NCBI RefSeq assembly: GCF_026735135.1
Contig: NZ_JAPQER010000001.1
Span: 875,500 to 939,499, forward strand
Length of the DNA: 64,000 nucleotides
Source of the DNA: Clostridium aestuarii
GTDB lineage: Bacteria; Bacillota; Clostridia; Clostridiales; Clostridiaceae
Reading direction: 5' to 3'
Part shown: positions 7,303-18,142 of the stretch, in pieces
Position numbering within the stretch: position 1 is the first letter of the stretch
How the letters are laid out: each line of letters begins with the position of its first letter
Notes under the pieces: model-generated
Seen by the model: only the letters and a program-made list of their open reading frames with translations
Database searches by the model: none
What the model was told of the DNA's origin: nothing
Translations under genes and position numbers: made by a program

Positions 7303-8037
7303 TTAGTAAAACACATCCACTAAACATAATCCAATAGCTGGAACTGGCTTACCAGATTTAGTTCTATCCTTGGCTAATATTATTTTTTGAATATCTTCAG
7401 GATTTCTTTTGCCTATGCCTACTTCTAATAGTGTTCCTACCATTATTCTAACCATATTATATAAAAAACCATTTCCAGATATAATAAATTTAATATATTC
7501 TTGATCCTTAATAATGTCTAATTTATAGATAGTTCTTTTTGTCGTTTTTACTGAACTACCTTTTTTCCTAAAAGAATCAAATTCATGGGTTCCTAAAAAA
7601 TATTTACTTGCCTGTTTCATTAAATCTATGTTTAATTGTCTATAGAAATGATATACATACCTTCTATTAAGCACAGGTCTTTCTTTTTTATTTAAAACAG
7701 TATAAACATACTCTTTACCTACGCTGTTATATCGAGAATGAAATTCATGAGAAACTTCTTGTGAATCCAATATAACTATATCTTCAGGTAACTTTGCATT
7801 TAGAGCATCTTTAAACTTTACTGAAGGTATGCTACTTTCAGTAAAAAAATTACCCACAAATCCTTTGGCATGCACACCAGAATCTGTTCTACTACATCCA
7901 GTAACAGTTATATTTTCTCCAGTAATTTTTTTTATACATTCTTCAACTTTTTCTTGAATTGTAACAGCATTTTTTTGAATCTGCCATCCTGCATAATTTG
8001 TTCCGTCGTATTCTATGACAATCTTTATATTCTTCAT
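7303..8037 (-). CDS. truA: tRNA pseudouridine(38-40) synthase TruA
   Basis: TruA isomerises uridines 38-40 in the anticodon stem-loop of tRNAs. The 244-residue protein has the catalytic aspartate in GCSRTDSGVHAKG (about 47-59), the opening IEYDGTNYAGWQIQ, and the conserved FLYNMVRIMVGTLLEVG segment (about 191-207). An AGGTG ribosome site precedes the ATG. It is the last gene after ecfT, about 50 bp downstream, in the ecfA1-ecfA2-ecfT-truA order usual in clostridia. Confidence 0.97.
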   Translation of the reverse strand: MKNIKIVIEYDGTNYAGWQIQKNAVTIQEKVEECIKKITGENITVTGCSRTDSGVHAKGFVGNFFTESSIPSVKFKDALNAKLPEDIVILDSQEVSHEFHSRYNSVGKEYVYTVLNKKERPVLNRRYVYHFYRQLNIDLMKQASKYFLGTHEFDSFRKKGSSVKTTKRTIYKLDIIKDQEYIKFIISGNGFLYNMVRIMVGTLLEVGIGKRNPEDIQKIILAKDRTKSGKPVPAIGLCLVDVFY

Positions 8038-8088
8038 TAATTGTTACACCTCAGTATAATAAATAATTAATAAATATTAATATCCTAC

Positions 8089-8892
8089 CTAAAAAGTTCT
8101 AGTCCAAATAGATAAAACAACTAGACACATTGTAATAACTACTGCCATAAAATCTCTATTTTCCATTTTCAATATATTCATTCTTGTTCTTCCATCTCCA
8201 CCTCTATAACACCTTGCTTCCATAGCCATAGCTAATTCATCAGCGCGCCTAAATGAACTTATAAATAATGGCACTAATAACGGTATCAAATTTCTAGCTC
8301 TACTAAAAATGTTACCTGATTCAAAATCAGCACCTCTTGCCATTTGAGCTTTCATTATTTTATCTGTTTCATCCATAAGTGTTGGAATAAATCTAAGTGC
8401 TATAGTCATCATCATCGCAAGTTCATGAGATGGTAATCCGATTTTCCTAAATGGGTTCAAAAGTTTTTCAAGGCCATCAGTTAACTGAATTGGAGAAGTG
8501 GTTAGTGTAAGCAGTGATGTTCCAACTATTAAAAAAACTAATCTGATGATCATAAAACCAGCTAAAATTAATCCTTCCTTATATACCTTTAAAAACTTCC
8601 ATTGAAATATTGGATCTCCTTCTCCACCTGTCATAAAAACATTTAGCAATGCAGTTATAATAAGTAATATGAATATTGGTTTTAATCCTTTATATATATA
8701 TTTAAAAGGTACTTTTGAAATAATTATAGCTACTATTGTAAATATTGTAACAAAAACATATCCTTTAAAATTATTGACTAAAAATAAATTTATTATATAT
8801 ATTATTGACATTAATATCTTAACTCTAGGATCTAATTTATGAATAAAGGAATCTCCTGGAATATATTGACCTATAGTAATATCCTTAATCAT
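8089..8892 (-). CDS. ecfT: ECF transporter transmembrane subunit EcfT
   Basis: EcfT is the shared membrane coupling subunit of energy-coupling factor vitamin and metal transporters. The 267-residue protein opens [22 protein letters not shown], has about five hydrophobic segments and a cytoplasmic stretch with the two Ala-Arg coupling motifs ([10 protein letters not shown] about 184 and [10 protein letters not shown] about 224) that dock on the two ATPases. Its start overlaps the end of ecfA2 by 8 bases. No substrate-binding S component is in the window, as expected for a shared group II module. Confidence 0.95.
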   Translation of the reverse strand: MIKDITIGQYIPGDSFIHKLDPRVKILMSIIYIINLFLVNNFKGYVFVTIFTIVAIIISKVPFKYIYKGLKPIFILLIITALLNVFMTGGEGDPIFQWKFLKVYKEGLILAGFMIIRLVFLIVGTSLLTLTTSPIQLTDGLEKLLNPFRKIGLPSHELAMMMTIALRFIPTLMDETDKIMKAQMARGADFESGNIFSRARNLIPLLVPLFISSFRRADELAMAMEARCYRGGDGRTRMNILKMENRDFMAVVITMCLVVLSIWTRTF

Positions 8893-9751
8893 TTTTTTTA
8901 GCTCTCCTTAAAAATTTTAATATTTCTTTTTTGGCTTGATCGATAGTAAATATATCCTCTGATATATCAAAATTATTTTTCTTTAACTCTCTAACCAAAT
9001 AAGTAACTTGAGGCACTGCAAGTCCAACCCTTTCTAAAGTCTCAATTTCTCTGAAAATTTTAGCAGGTATGTCATTTAAAATACATTTTCCTTTATCCAT
9101 AACCAAAACACGTGTTGCACTTTTTGCAACGTCCTCCATACTATGTGAAACTAATATTATTGTCATATTGTATTCTTCTTTAAACTCTTTAATTCTATCT
9201 AAAATATCATCTCTACCTTTAGGATCTAATCCTGCTGTTGGTTCATCTAAAATTAAAATTTTAGGCTCCATTGCAACAACTCCAGCTATTGCAACTCTTC
9301 GTTTTTGACCTCCGCTTAAATCAAATGGAGATTTGTCTTTATATGTATTGTAATCTAATCCTACTATATTCATAGCTTTTTTTACTCTTTTAGATATTTC
9401 TTCATCATTTAACCCTAAATTTTTAGGTCCAAATGAAATATCTTTTTCGATAGTTTCCTCAAATAATTGGTACTCAGGATATTGAAATACAAGTCCTACT
9501 TTCTTTCTTATGTCACTTAATTTAACATTTTGAGAAGTTATATCTACTCCTTCAATAAATATTTTGCCACTAGATGGTTTTAATAAACCATTGATATGTT
9601 GAATTAATGTAGATTTTCCTGAACCTGTATGTCCAATTAATGCAACAAATTCACCATCATTTATATTAATATTGACATCCGCCAGTGCCTTTTTTTCAAA
9701 AGGTGAGCCCGGCATATATATATATGTTAAGTTTTCTATCTTAATTGACAT
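8885..9751 (-). CDS. ecfA2: ECF transporter ATPase EcfA2
   Basis: One of two ABC ATPases that power ECF uptake. The 288-residue protein shows Walker [10 protein letters not shown] (about 38-46), Q-loop [10 protein letters not shown], signature [13 protein letters not shown], Walker [14 protein letters not shown] and the switch histidine in LVSHSMEDV. The ending ([15 protein letters not shown]) lies over the start of ecfT. The start overlaps ecfA1 by 16 bases, so translation is coupled. Confidence 0.95.
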   Translation of the reverse strand: MSIKIENLTYIYMPGSPFEKKALADVNININDGEFVALIGHTGSGKSTLIQHINGLLKPSSGKIFIEGVDITSQNVKLSDIRKKVGLVFQYPEYQLFEETIEKDISFGPKNLGLNDEEISKRVKKAMNIVGLDYNTYKDKSPFDLSGGQKRRVAIAGVVAMEPKILILDEPTAGLDPKGRDDILDRIKEFKEEYNMTIILVSHSMEDVAKSATRVLVMDKGKCILNDIPAKIFREIETLERVGLAVPQVTYLVRELKKNNFDISEDIFTIDQAKKEILKFLRRAKKND

Positions 9752-10578
9752 AACGCATTCACCATCTCATTTATTGTTAGTATATCCGAATGGATATCTA
9801 TTCCTTCTTTTTGTAATTCATAAGCTAGCTCTGTCATCTGTGGAACATCAAGACCTATTTCTTTCATTAATAAAACATTACTAAAAATTTTTCTTGGAGA
9901 ACCTTCTTTAATAATTTCACCCTTATCCATAATAACAATTCTATCCGCTTCAACTGCTTCCTCCATATAATGTGTTATTAATACAATAGTAATTCCGAAT
10001 TTAGAATTTAAATCTTTAATTGTATTAATAACTTCCTTTCTTCCTGAAGGATCTAACATGGCTGTAGGTTCATCAAAAATAATACAATTAGGTCTCATAG
10101 CTAATATCCCTGCAATTGCAATTCTTTGTTTTTGCCCACCTGATAATAAGTGAGGTGCATGCCTTCTATATTCATACATGTTTACTTTTTTTAATGCCTC
10201 ATCTACTCTTGTTCTAATTTCTTTTGATTCAATCCCTAAATTTTCAGGACCAAAAGCTACGTCTTCTTCTACAATTGTTGCTACTAATTGATTATCTGGG
10301 TTTTGAAACACCATACCAGCATTGTTTCTAATCTTCCAAATATATTTTTCATTCGCAGTATCCATTCCATCAACATATACTTTCCCATCATTTGGAAGTA
10401 AAAGTGCATTCATATGTTTGGCTAAAGTAGATTTTCCTGATCCATTATGTCCAAGTACAACTAAAAATTCACCTTTTTTCACTTGAAGATCTACACCATT
10501 AATAGCTACTTTAGCTTCTTCATCATTCTTCTTATATGTATATACTACATTTTTACATTCTATCATATTTACACTCAT
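9736..10578 (-). CDS. ecfA1: ECF transporter ATPase EcfA1
   Basis: The partner ABC ATPase of the ECF module, 280 residues. Walker A is GHNGSGKST (about 43-51), Q-loop [12 protein letters not shown], signature [13 protein letters not shown], Walker [14 protein letters not shown], and the switch histidine lies in [10 protein letters not shown]. An AAGGAG site precedes the ATG. It follows the rplQ hairpin (10629-10658), so expression needs read-through of that hairpin or a separate promoter, which I could not locate with confidence. Confidence 0.95.
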   Translation of the reverse strand: MSVNMIECKNVVYTYKKNDEEAKVAINGVDLQVKKGEFLVVLGHNGSGKSTLAKHMNALLLPNDGKVYVDGMDTANEKYIWKIRNNAGMVFQNPDNQLVATIVEEDVAFGPENLGIESKEIRTRVDEALKKVNMYEYRRHAPHLLSGGQKQRIAIAGILAMRPNCIIFDEPTAMLDPSGRKEVINTIKDLNSKFGITIVLITHYMEEAVEADRIVIMDKGEIIKEGSPRKIFSNVLLMKEIGLDVPQMTELAYELQKEGIDIHSDILTINEMVNALCQLR

Positions 10579-10628
10579 ATAAATAGATACTCCTTTTATA
10601 ATTTATACATTTTAAATTATAATAAAAC

Positions 10629-10658
10629 AGGGACTAAGCTAGAAAATACTTAATCCCT
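10629..10658 (-). terminator. Hairpin after rplQ (terminator or L17 downstream element)
   Basis: On the minus strand AGGGATTAAG pairs with CTTAGTCCCT (one G-U), then GTTTTATT. The wobble is valid only in minus-strand RNA, which shows the transcribed strand. Its place just after rplQ matches the known L17 downstream element of Firmicutes; a simple terminator is the alternative. Confidence 0.7.
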
Positions 10659-10660
10659 TA

Positions 10661-10685
10661 CTTATACTTATACTTATACTTATAC
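10661..10685. repeat. Hexanucleotide tandem repeat over the rplQ stop codon
   Basis: Four copies of CTTATA plus one base. On the coding strand the unit is GTATAA, so in the rplQ frame each copy reads Val-stop and gives several stop codons in series. Confidence 0.9.
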
Positions 10686-11021
10686 TAATTCAAGTACAGC
10701 TACTTCTGCTCCGTCGCCTCTTCTTGGTCCCATTTTATATATTCTAGTGTATCCACCATTTCTCTCTGCATACTTTGGAGCTACATTTTCAAATAAATCT
10801 TCAACGACCTTTTTTTCAGTAACATATGCTAATACTTGTCTTCTAGCATGAAGATCTCCTCTTTTAGCAAGAGTTATCATTTTTTCAGCCATGTTTCTAG
10901 TTTCTTTTGCTCTTGTTATAGTAGTTTCTATTCTACCATGTTTTAAAAAACTAGTTACTAAGTTTCTTAGCATAGCTCTTCTTTGATCAGTTGGAAGACC
11001 CAGCTTACGTTGTTGTGCCAT
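10680..11021 (-). CDS. rplQ: 50S ribosomal protein L17
   Basis: L17 lies by the peptide exit tunnel. The 113-residue product starts [21 protein letters not shown] (conserved RxxxLRNL block) and ends [14 protein letters not shown]. It follows rpoA by 13 bp and is the final gene of the S10-spc-alpha run. The stop codon sits in a GTATAA tandem repeat. Confidence 0.97.
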   Translation of the reverse strand: MAQQRKLGLPTDQRRAMLRNLVTSFLKHGRIETTITRAKETRNMAEKMITLAKRGDLHARRQVLAYVTEKKVVEDLFENVAPKYAERNGGYTRIYKMGPRRGDGAEVAVLELV

Positions 11022-11034
11022 GTTTCATCCTCCT

Positions 11035-11982
11035 TTACTCATCGGATTTCTTTAAGCCTAAGCTTAAAGCTGAAAGTTTTTCTTGCACTTCTTCAAGTGA
11101 TTTTTTTCCTAAATTTCTAACTTTCATCATATCATCCATAGATCTTTCGGCTAATTCTTGTACAGTATTAATTCCAGCTCTCTTCAAACAATTATAACTT
11201 CTAACTGAAAGATCTAATTCTTCTATAGTCATTTCAAGAACTTTTTCTTTCTTATCTTCTTCTTTTTCAACCATTATTTCAACATCATCAGCATGTTTAG
11301 TAAGTGTCATAAATAACTTAAAGTGTTCGATAAGAATTTTAGCAGAAAGACTAATAGCTTCTTCTGGTTGTACAGTTCCATCAGTCCATACTTCAATAGT
11401 CAATTTATCATAATCTGTAATTTGACCAACTCTAGTATTTTCTACTGAAAAATTAACTCTTTTAACTGGAGTATATATTGAATCAACAGGTATAGTTCCT
11501 ATAGGCATGTCGTCTCTCTTATTTTTACCTTGAGCGACATATCCTCTTCCTCTATCAACGTTAATCTCCATATATAACTTTCCATTTTCTTCTAATGTAG
11601 CTATGTGCAAATCTTTATTTACAACTTCAACACTTCCATCAGAAGTAATATCATCTCCTGTTACTTCACAAGGACCTTTTGCATCTATATAAATAGTTTT
11701 AGGACCTTCATTTTCCATTTTTAGAGCTAATCCTTTGATGTTAAGAATTAAATCAGTAACATCTTCTTTAACTCCAGTTATACTTGAAAATTCATGAAGA
11801 ACTCCTTCAACATTAATAGAACTTGGTGCAACTCCCGGTAATGATGATAAAAGAATTCTTCTTAATGAATTCCCAAGAGTTATACCATATCCTCTTTCTA
11901 ACGGTTCTATAACGAACTTACCATAAGTTCCATCTTCTGATGCTTCAATACATTCTATTTTGGGCTTTTCTATTTCTAACAT
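11035..11982 (-). CDS. rpoA: DNA-directed RNA polymerase alpha subunit
   Basis: Alpha dimerises to start polymerase assembly and contacts UP elements and activators. The 315-residue protein has the N-terminal assembly domain (about 1-230, with [20 protein letters not shown]) and the C-terminal DNA-binding domain (about 250-315, with [22 protein letters not shown]). An AAGGAGGG site precedes the ATG. It lies between rpsD and rplQ as in the alpha operon. An extended -10 (TATGGTATAAT on the minus strand, about 12005-12015) upstream could be an internal promoter, but no good -35 is seen. Confidence 0.98.
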   Translation of the reverse strand: MLEIEKPKIECIEASEDGTYGKFVIEPLERGYGITLGNSLRRILLSSLPGVAPSSINVEGVLHEFSSITGVKEDVTDLILNIKGLALKMENEGPKTIYIDAKGPCEVTGDDITSDGSVEVVNKDLHIATLEENGKLYMEINVDRGRGYVAQGKNKRDDMPIGTIPVDSIYTPVKRVNFSVENTRVGQITDYDKLTIEVWTDGTVQPEEAISLSAKILIEHFKLFMTLTKHADDVEIMVEKEEDKKEKVLEMTIEELDLSVRSYNCLKRAGINTVQELAERSMDDMMKVRNLGKKSLEEVQEKLSALSLGLKKSDE

Positions 11983-12046
11983 ACGAACCCTCCTTTAATG
12001 AATTATACCATACTGAGGGTAGCTAATTCCATTCTAATTAATATTA

Positions 12047-12667
12047 TTATTTACTATATAACTCAACAATTAATGTTTCATTTACTGAAACATCAATATC
12101 TTCTCTACTTGGTTCGGCAACTACTTTTCCTTCAAAGTTTTCTACACTACCACCTAACCAATTAGGTAATGTTTTTGGATTTTCAGCAAACATCTTGAAC
12201 TTTTCTGTTCCTCTGCTCTTTTCACGAACGCCTATAACATCATTAACACTAACTTTATATGATGCTATATCAACTTTTTTGCCATTCACTAAGAAATGTC
12301 CATGATTAACCAATTGTCTTGCTTCATTTCTTGAAGTACCAAATCCTAATCTATATATTACGTTATCTAATCTCATTTCAAGAAGTTTTAACAAGTTTTC
12401 ACCTGTTATTCCTCTCATTTTATCAGCTTTTTCATAATATCTTCTGAATTGTCCTTCAAGAACTCCATATATTCTTCTAGTTTTTTGTTTTTCTCTTAAT
12501 TGAAGTCCATAGTTAGAAAGTTTCTTTCTACTTTTTCCATGTTGTCCTGGTGCATAACCTCTTCTTGCAAATGCACACTTATCTGTATAACATCTATCTC
12601 CCTTTAGAAATAGTTTCATACCTTCTCTTCTACATTGTCTACATGTAGCTCCAGTATATCTAGCCAT
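12047..12667 (-). CDS. rpsD: 30S ribosomal protein S4
   Basis: S4 starts assembly of the small-subunit body and is a translational repressor of alpha-operon genes in several bacteria. The 206-residue protein has a zinc-type N-terminus with four cysteines ([23 protein letters not shown] spread over about 9-31), the S4 RNA-binding motif ([26 protein letters not shown], about 97-122) and the usual SREDID end. It follows rpsK by 27 bp. Confidence 0.97.
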   Translation of the reverse strand: MARYTGATCRQCRREGMKLFLKGDRCYTDKCAFARRGYAPGQHGKSRKKLSNYGLQLREKQKTRRIYGVLEGQFRRYYEKADKMRGITGENLLKLLEMRLDNVIYRLGFGTSRNEARQLVNHGHFLVNGKKVDIASYKVSVNDVIGVREKSRGTEKFKMFAENPKTLPNWLGGSVENFEGKVVAEPSREDIDVSVNETLIVELYSK

Positions 12668-12694
12668 TCAAGTAACACCTCCTGTTTCTACGTA

Positions 12695-13090
12695 TTATAC
12701 TCTTCTTCTCTTTGGTGGTCTACAACCATTATGTGGTACTGGTGTAACGTCTTTTATTAATGTGATTTCAAGTCCTGCTGCTTGTAGTGATCTTATAGCT
12801 GCTTCTCTACCAGCTCCAGGTCCCTTTACATACACTTCAATACTGTTTAATCCATGTTCCATTGCTGATTTTGCTGCTGTTTCAGCTGCCATTTGTGCAG
12901 CAAATGGTGTGCTTTTTCTTGAACCTCTGAATCCTAATGCACCTGCACTAGACCAAGATAGAGCATTTCCTGCAGCATCAGTTAAAGTAACAATTGAATT
13001 ATTAAAAGTTGATTTAATATGTGCACAACCGTGTTCTACATTTTTTCTTTCTTTTTTTCTTCTAGTTCTTCTAGCTTTTGCCTTAGCCAC
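12695..13090 (-). CDS. rpsK: 30S ribosomal protein S11
   Basis: S11 forms part of the platform near the mRNA exit. The 131-residue product has the basic N-terminus ([12 protein letters not shown]), [14 protein letters not shown], the [14 protein letters not shown] block (about 53-66) and the C-terminal [18 protein letters not shown]. It follows rpsM by about 16 bp, with AAGGAGGG before the ATG. Confidence 0.98.
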   Translation of the reverse strand: MAKAKARRTRRKKERKNVEHGCAHIKSTFNNSIVTLTDAAGNALSWSSAGALGFRGSRKSTPFAAQMAAETAAKSAMEHGLNSIEVYVKGPGAGREAAIRSLQAAGLEITLIKDVTPVPHNGCRPPKRRRV

Positions 13091-13106
13091 TTGTTATCCC
13101 TCCTTT

Positions 13107-13472
13107 TTACTTTTTCTTTCTAGCAACTGACTTCTTAGGTCCTTTTCTAGTTCTTGCATTTGTTTTAGTTTTTTGTCCTCTTAATGGAAGTCCTTTTCTA
13201 TGTCTTATTCCTCTATAACATCCAATTTCAACTAATCTCTTTATGTCAAGAGCTATTTTTCTTCTTAAGTCACCCTCAACAATATAGTTTTTAACGCACT
13301 CTCTTATTGCATTTACTTCTTCTTCAGTTAAATCCTTAACTCTTGTTTCTGGACTTACTCCTGTTTCACCAAGTATTTTACGAGAGTTCGACATTCCTAT
13401 CCCATAGATGTATGTTAAACCAATTTCAACTCTTTTATCCTTTGGTAGGTCAATACCACCTATTCTAGCCAT
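13107..13472 (-). CDS. rpsM: 30S ribosomal protein S13
   Basis: S13 bridges the small-subunit head to the large subunit and touches the P-site tRNA. The 121-residue protein opens [25 protein letters not shown] and has the conserved [26 protein letters not shown] basic tail (about 88-113). It stands between rpmJ and rpsK, with an AGGAGGT site upstream. Confidence 0.98.
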   Translation of the reverse strand: MARIGGIDLPKDKRVEIGLTYIYGIGMSNSRKILGETGVSPETRVKDLTEEEVNAIRECVKNYIVEGDLRRKIALDIKRLVEIGCYRGIRHRKGLPLRGQKTKTNARTRKGPKKSVARKKK

Positions 13473-13616
13473 TGAATTCTACACCTCCTACATTTAACTA
13501 TTAATCTATATCTCTTAGCAGCCGCATTTGCAATTTTATTCTAAATATCATACCTATACATAATATTGCAAATCCTTAAATTTATCAATGGTTTTAATAA
13601 AATTTTTAATATTTTA

Positions 13617-13745
<129 letters not shown>

Positions 13746-13964
13746 TTATTTAGATCTCCAAGTTATTCTTCCCTTACTCAAGTCATATGGAGAAAGCTCA
13801 ACGGTAACTTTATCACCTGGTAAAATTCTTATGAAATTCATTCTTAATTTTCCAGAGACATGTGCCAATATCTTTTGACCACTTTCTAATTCAACTTGAA
13901 ACGTAGCATTAGGTAAAGATTCTAAAACTGTACCTTGCATTTCTATTACATCTTCTTTTGACAT
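13746..13964 (-). CDS. infA: Translation initiation factor IF-1
   Basis: IF-1 occupies the A site of the small subunit during initiation. The 72-residue single OB-fold protein begins [20 protein letters not shown] and ends [15 protein letters not shown], both typical. It lies 15 bp upstream of rpmJ and 7 bp after the KOW-protein gene; SD AAGGAGGGG overlaps that gene's end. Confidence 0.98.
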   Translation of the reverse strand: MSKEDVIEMQGTVLESLPNATFQVELESGQKILAHVSGKLRMNFIRILPGDKVTVELSPYDLSKGRITWRSK

Positions 13965-13971
13965 AATGCAT

Positions 13972-14256
13972 TTACCCCTCCTTAAGAATAGCTTCCCTAT
14001 TTTCTAAATACTTTCTTATTTTTGAATTACTAATGTTATTTCCAGACATTATTAATTCCTTTATCTGATCACTTACATAATCAGTAATCTGTAAGTGTTT
14101 TATCTTCTTCCTTTTAGGTTTTTCTATTTTTCTCAAATTTCCATCTACAATATAGACGTAATCTTTATCAATTACTTCTAATATTACAAATGATTTTTTT
14201 GAGTCTCTTCCTGCTTTAGAGTATACTACTCTTCCAATAAGACTATTATAATCCAA
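13972..14256 (-). CDS. KOW-domain RNA-binding protein (L14e-like)
   Basis: A small basic protein found between map and infA in clostridia. The N-terminal KOW/SH3-like barrel is seen in [49 protein letters not shown] (a GRVVxSKAGRD core as in archaeal L14e); the second half is a basic helical tail. I chose a TTG start at 14256: GAGGTG lies six bases upstream and the map stop lies 15 bases before. An in-frame GTG at 14277 overlaps map and has no ribosome site. The result is 94 residues. A role on the ribosome or in RNA binding is inferred. Confidence 0.8.
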   Translation of the reverse strand: MDYNSLIGRVVYSKAGRDSKKSFVILEVIDKDYVYIVDGNLRKIEKPKRKKIKHLQITDYVSDQIKELIMSGNNISNSKIRKYLENREAILKEG

Positions 14257-14270
14257 TATAGTCACCTCGA

Positions 14271-15017
14271 TTAACACAAAGTTAACAATTCAGGTCCATC
14301 ATTCAAAATTGCAACAGTATTTTCATAATGTGCTGATAATGTACCGTCCTCAGTAACTACTGTCCAATTATTTTGTTGTACTCTAACATTATATTTTCCT
14401 ATATTGACCATAGGTTCAATTGCTAAAACCATTCCTTCAACCAACTTAGGACCTCTACCTGAAACCCCAAAGTTAGGAATTTCTGGATCTTCATGCATCT
14501 GCGTACCAATCCCATGACCTACATAGTCTCTAACGATAGAATAGCCATGACTCTCAGCATATTTCTGAATTTCAGAAGATATATCACTTAGTCTATTACC
14601 TATTATAGCTTTTTCAATCCCTTTGAAAAAACTTTTCTTAGTAATTTTAATTAAATCTTCAGCTTCTTTTGAAATTTTACCTACAGCAAAAGTTCTAGCC
14701 GCATCCCCATGGTAACCATTTAAAATTGCACCACAGTCAATACTTATAATATCGCCTTCCTGCAGTACTTTTTTTCCTGGTATTCCATGAACAACTTCAT
14801 TATTAACAGAAGCACATATTGAAGCAGGGAAACCATAATATCCTTTAAAAGAAGGAATAGCATTTTGACTTCTTATATATTCTTCTGCTATTCTATCCAA
14901 TTCACCAGTCGTTATTCCTGGTTTTACATATTCTTGTAATTTAGCAAGAGTTTTTCCAACAACCCTTCCAGAATGTCTCATATATTCTATTTCTTTACTT
15001 TTTTTTATGATAATCAT
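14271..15017 (-). CDS. map: Methionine aminopeptidase type I
   Basis: Removes the initiator methionine from nascent proteins, using two metal ions. The 248-residue enzyme carries the five metal ligands in their usual contexts: ISIDCGAILNGYHGDAART (two aspartates), YVGHGIGTQMHEDPEIPNF (histidine), AIEPMVN (glutamate) and VVTEDGTLSAHYENTV (glutamate). No N-terminal zinc finger is present. The start codon overlaps the adk stop by one base (TAATG), so translation is coupled. Confidence 0.97.
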   Translation of the reverse strand: MIIIKKSKEIEYMRHSGRVVGKTLAKLQEYVKPGITTGELDRIAEEYIRSQNAIPSFKGYYGFPASICASVNNEVVHGIPGKKVLQEGDIISIDCGAILNGYHGDAARTFAVGKISKEAEDLIKITKKSFFKGIEKAIIGNRLSDISSEIQKYAESHGYSIVRDYVGHGIGTQMHEDPEIPNFGVSGRGPKLVEGMVLAIEPMVNIGKYNVRVQQNNWTVVTEDGTLSAHYENTVAILNDGPELLTLC

Positions 15018-15667
15018 TATTTTCTGCTTCCTATATGTTCAGAAATAGTTTTAAAGACATCACCAATTGATTGAGTGCCATCAACCACAAACAATTGATC
15101 TTTAGCTTTATAATAATCTGCTAACGGTTGAGTTTGTTTTTCATATACATCTATTCTATCTTTTACTGTTTCTTCAGTATCATCTTTTCTCTGTATTACA
15201 TCATTACCACAATCATCACATTTTCCTTCAATCTTAGGAGGGTTGAATTTCATATGATAACTTGCGCCACATGATGGACAAACTCTTCTTCCTGTCATTC
15301 TTTCAAGAATAAATTCACTAGGTACATCTATAAGCAATGCAGTATCAACTGTCTGATTATCATTTCTTAGAAAATCTTCTAAGGCCTCTGCTTGCTTTAC
15401 TGTTCTAGGGAATCCATCTAATAAGAATCCGCTAATACAGTCATCTTTTGCTAATCTATCTTTAACTATATCAATTGTTAATTCATCAGGAACCAATAAT
15501 CCTTTATCAATGTATCCTTTAGCTTTTACACCTAGTGGAGTCTTTTCAGAAATATTTTTTCTAAATATATCTCCAGTAGATATATGAGGAATAGAATATT
15601 TTTCACTTACTAATTTTGCTTGTGTGCCTTTTCCAGCTCCTGGAGGCCCTAACAAAATTATTCTCAT
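15017..15667 (-). CDS. adk: Adenylate kinase
   Basis: Interconverts 2 ADP with ATP and AMP. Start chosen at 15667 ([16 protein letters not shown]), with GGAG nine bases before; in-frame ATGs just upstream lie in the ribosome site. The 216-residue enzyme has the P-loop GPPGAGKGT, the AMP site FLLDGFPRT, and a long LID domain with a four-cysteine zinc site (CPSCG ... CDDCG, about 125-150) as in Gram-positive enzymes. It lies between secY and map. Confidence 0.97.
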   Translation of the reverse strand: MRIILLGPPGAGKGTQAKLVSEKYSIPHISTGDIFRKNISEKTPLGVKAKGYIDKGLLVPDELTIDIVKDRLAKDDCISGFLLDGFPRTVKQAEALEDFLRNDNQTVDTALLIDVPSEFILERMTGRRVCPSCGASYHMKFNPPKIEGKCDDCGNDVIQRKDDTEETVKDRIDVYEKQTQPLADYYKAKDQLFVVDGTQSIGDVFKTISEHIGSRK

Positions 15668-15696
15668 AAACATCATCTCCACATTCTTTACATTTC

Positions 15697-16974
15697 TTAT
15701 CTGAGGAATCCTTTATAATGTCTCATTATTAATTGAGATTCTAATTGTCTCATAAAATCAAGTGCAACTCCAACTTCAATTAATAAGGCAGTACCACCTA
15801 GTTGTAATCCCTGAAAATTAGTAAATCCCTCAATACCCATAGGTATTATAGCTATTACAGCAGCGAATAAACCACCAAGTATTGAAACTCTAACTAATAT
15901 TCTTTCGATAAATTTAGCTGTAGGTTCACCTGGTCTTATTCCTGGTATAAATCCTGCAGATTTATGTATGTTTTCTGCCATTTCATCTGGTTTGAATGTA
16001 ACCTCAGTATAAAACCACGTAAAGAAAACTACTAATATAATCATTGCTACTGCATAAGGCCATGTATTATATCTAAATACACTATATCTACTTGTAGTTA
16101 TAAACTTGCTCAAAGCAGAATCTGGCCAAAAATTTGCTATCGTTGCTGGAAATTGCATAACTGACATAGCAAATATTATAGCTATAATTCCTGATGCATT
16201 CATATTTATAGGTATATGCGTTGATTGTCCTTTAACCATTTTACCACCAAAAGCCTTGCCTGCATACTGTATTGGTATTCTTCTTTCAGATAGTGTAGCT
16301 ATAACCACACCAGTAAATAAAAGAATTACAAATGCACCAAGCAACGAAACTTGTATAATACTTACCGCACCTGTTGATTGTAAACTTCCAATTTGCATTA
16401 ACTTTTGTGGTAACCTTGAAATTATATTTACAAATATTATTAATGAAACACCATTACCTATTCCCTTAACAGTAATTTGATCACCCAACCACATTAAAAA
16501 TGTGGATGCAGTAGTTAAGGTTAATACTATTAATAACACATCAAATTTGGATACATTAGTAATTGCCCCTGTACTTCTAATTAAAGCATAGGTTCCAAAT
16601 GATTGAAGTGCACCTAAAATAATGGCACCATATCTTGTATATTGCTGAATTTTTTTTCTACCCTCTTCACCTTCTTTAGATAACTGTTCTAATGAAGGAA
16701 CTGCAATTGTCAACAATTGAAATATAATTGACGAGTTAATATATGGTATAACACCCATAGCAAAAATACTAAAACTACTTAAGGCTCCACCTGACATTAA
16801 GTCATAAAAACTAAATAAGGTTCCTGTTTTAGCTAAACTTGCCAGTGATTTGGTATCAATTCCAGGGACAGGAATATGATTTCCCATCCTGATAATTGCT
16901 ACCATTAATATTGTAAATATAATTCTTTTTCTTAACTCGGGAACTTTCCAAGCATTACGTAAGGTTGATAACAT
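15697..16974 (-). CDS. secY: Protein translocase subunit SecY
   Basis: The pore of the Sec export channel. The 425-residue protein has ten hydrophobic segments, opens [18 protein letters not shown], and contains [26 protein letters not shown] and TFFTEVTFKP-type conserved stretches (about 160-180 and 313-325). It follows rplO with a one-base gap before the stop and leads into adk. SecE lies at 42 kb. Confidence 0.97.
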   Translation of the reverse strand: MLSTLRNAWKVPELRKRIIFTILMVAIIRMGNHIPVPGIDTKSLASLAKTGTLFSFYDLMSGGALSSFSIFAMGVIPYINSSIIFQLLTIAVPSLEQLSKEGEEGRKKIQQYTRYGAIILGALQSFGTYALIRSTGAITNVSKFDVLLIVLTLTTASTFLMWLGDQITVKGIGNGVSLIIFVNIISRLPQKLMQIGSLQSTGAVSIIQVSLLGAFVILLFTGVVIATLSERRIPIQYAGKAFGGKMVKGQSTHIPINMNASGIIAIIFAMSVMQFPATIANFWPDSALSKFITTSRYSVFRYNTWPYAVAMIILVVFFTWFYTEVTFKPDEMAENIHKSAGFIPGIRPGEPTAKFIERILVRVSILGGLFAAVIAIIPMGIEGFTNFQGLQLGGTALLIEVGVALDFMRQLESQLIMRHYKGFLR

Positions 16975-16975
16975 T

Positions 16976-17416
16976 TTATATCACCTCAACTTTTCCTCCC
17001 GCAGTTTCTATTTTCTCAACTGCACCTTTTGTAAACTTAGTTGCTTTAACAACTAGTTTCTTTTCTAATTCACCATTACCTAATATTTTAACTCCATCTT
17101 TTACCTTACTAATTACTCCATTTTCTTTTAGTAATTCAGGTGTAATTTCTGTTCCATCTTCGAATATGTTTAATCTATTTACATTAACTTCAACATATTC
17201 TTTTGCAAATATATTAGTAAAACCTCTTTTAGGTAGTCTTCTGTATAAAGGCATTTGACCACCTTCAAATCCTGGTCTTACACCTCCGCCAGATCTAGAC
17301 TTTTGTCCTTTTTGTCCTTTGCCTGATGTTTTTCCTAAACCTGAACCACTACCTCTTCCAACTCTTTTTGAAGCTTTTTTAGCTCCTACAGCTGGTTTTA
17401 ATTCGTGAAGTTTCAT
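16976..17416 (-). CDS. rplO: 50S ribosomal protein L15
   Basis: A late-assembly protein of the large subunit. The 146-residue product starts [22 protein letters not shown], has the glycine/lysine-rich [23 protein letters not shown] stretch in two pieces (about 24-46) and [25 protein letters not shown] precedes the ATG. It lies between rpmD and secY. Confidence 0.98.
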   Translation of the reverse strand: MKLHELKPAVGAKKASKRVGRGSGSGLGKTSGKGQKGQKSRSGGGVRPGFEGGQMPLYRRLPKRGFTNIFAKEYVEVNVNRLNIFEDGTEITPELLKENGVISKVKDGVKILGNGELEKKLVVKATKFTKGAVEKIETAGGKVEVI

Positions 17417-17434
17417 ATCTACACCTCCTCTTTT

Positions 17435-17614
17435 CTATGCTTCTTCAACCTTTAAAAGATAACTTACTTTATTAACCATACCTCTTATTTGAGGAGTATC
17501 TTCATGAATAACACTTTTTCCTATTTTTCTTAATCCAAGAGTATTTACAGTAGTTATGTGATCTTTTTTTCTACCAATTAAACTCTTTTCTAGTGTAACT
17601 TTAAGCTTAGCCAA
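17435..17614 (-). CDS. rpmD: 50S ribosomal protein L30
   Basis: A 59-residue large-subunit protein. It begins (TTG as Met) [20 protein letters not shown] and continues with the conserved [11 protein letters not shown] and the ending [17 protein letters not shown]. The TTG start at 17614 is set by GGAGGG about eight bases upstream, just after the rpsE stop. It lies in its usual place between rpsE and rplO. Confidence 0.96.
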   Translation of the reverse strand: MAKLKVTLEKSLIGRKKDHITTVNTLGLRKIGKSVIHEDTPQIRGMVNKVSYLLKVEEA

Positions 17615-17627
17615 GGTTAATTCCCTC

Positions 17628-18125
17628 CTAACCTAAAATCTCTTCTGCAGTCTTGCCTCTTAACTTAGCAATCTGTTCAGCAGTTCTTAATCTTGATAAT
17701 CCATCAATTGTTGCACCAACCATATTTCTTGGATTATTAGAACCTAATGACTTAGCTCTAACATCCTTTAGTCCTGCTAATTCAAGTACCGCTCTTACAG
17801 GACCACCAGCTATAACTCCTGTACCTTCAAAGGCAGGCATTATAAGAATATTTCCACTTCCAAATTCACCATTTATTCTATGTGGAACAGTTGTTCCAAC
17901 TATAGATACTTCTACTAAATGTTTTTTTGCATCTTCAATTCCTTTTCTTATAGCTTCAGGTATTTCTACAGCTTTACCCATTCCTACACCAACATGCCCA
18001 TTTTCGTCTCCAACTACTACAAGAGCACTAAATCTAAAGTTTCTACCACCCTTAACAACCTTAGCGACTCTGTTTATGAATACGACTTTTTCTTTTAGAT
18101 TTAGTGTATTAGGATCTACCTTCAT
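17628..18125 (-). CDS. rpsE: 30S ribosomal protein S5
   Basis: S5 helps unwind mRNA at the entry channel and guards decoding fidelity. The 165-residue protein has the N-terminal double-stranded-RNA-like domain ([22 protein letters not shown]), the [25 protein letters not shown] block (about 96-120) and [11 protein letters not shown]. It follows rplR with an AAGGAGGG site. Confidence 0.98.
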   Translation of the reverse strand: MKVDPNTLNLKEKVVFINRVAKVVKGGRNFRFSALVVVGDENGHVGVGMGKAVEIPEAIRKGIEDAKKHLVEVSIVGTTVPHRINGEFGSGNILIMPAFEGTGVIAGGPVRAVLELAGLKDVRAKSLGSNNPRNMVGATIDGLSRLRTAEQIAKLRGKTAEEILG

Positions 18126-18142
18126 TGCGTTCCCTCCTTTTT

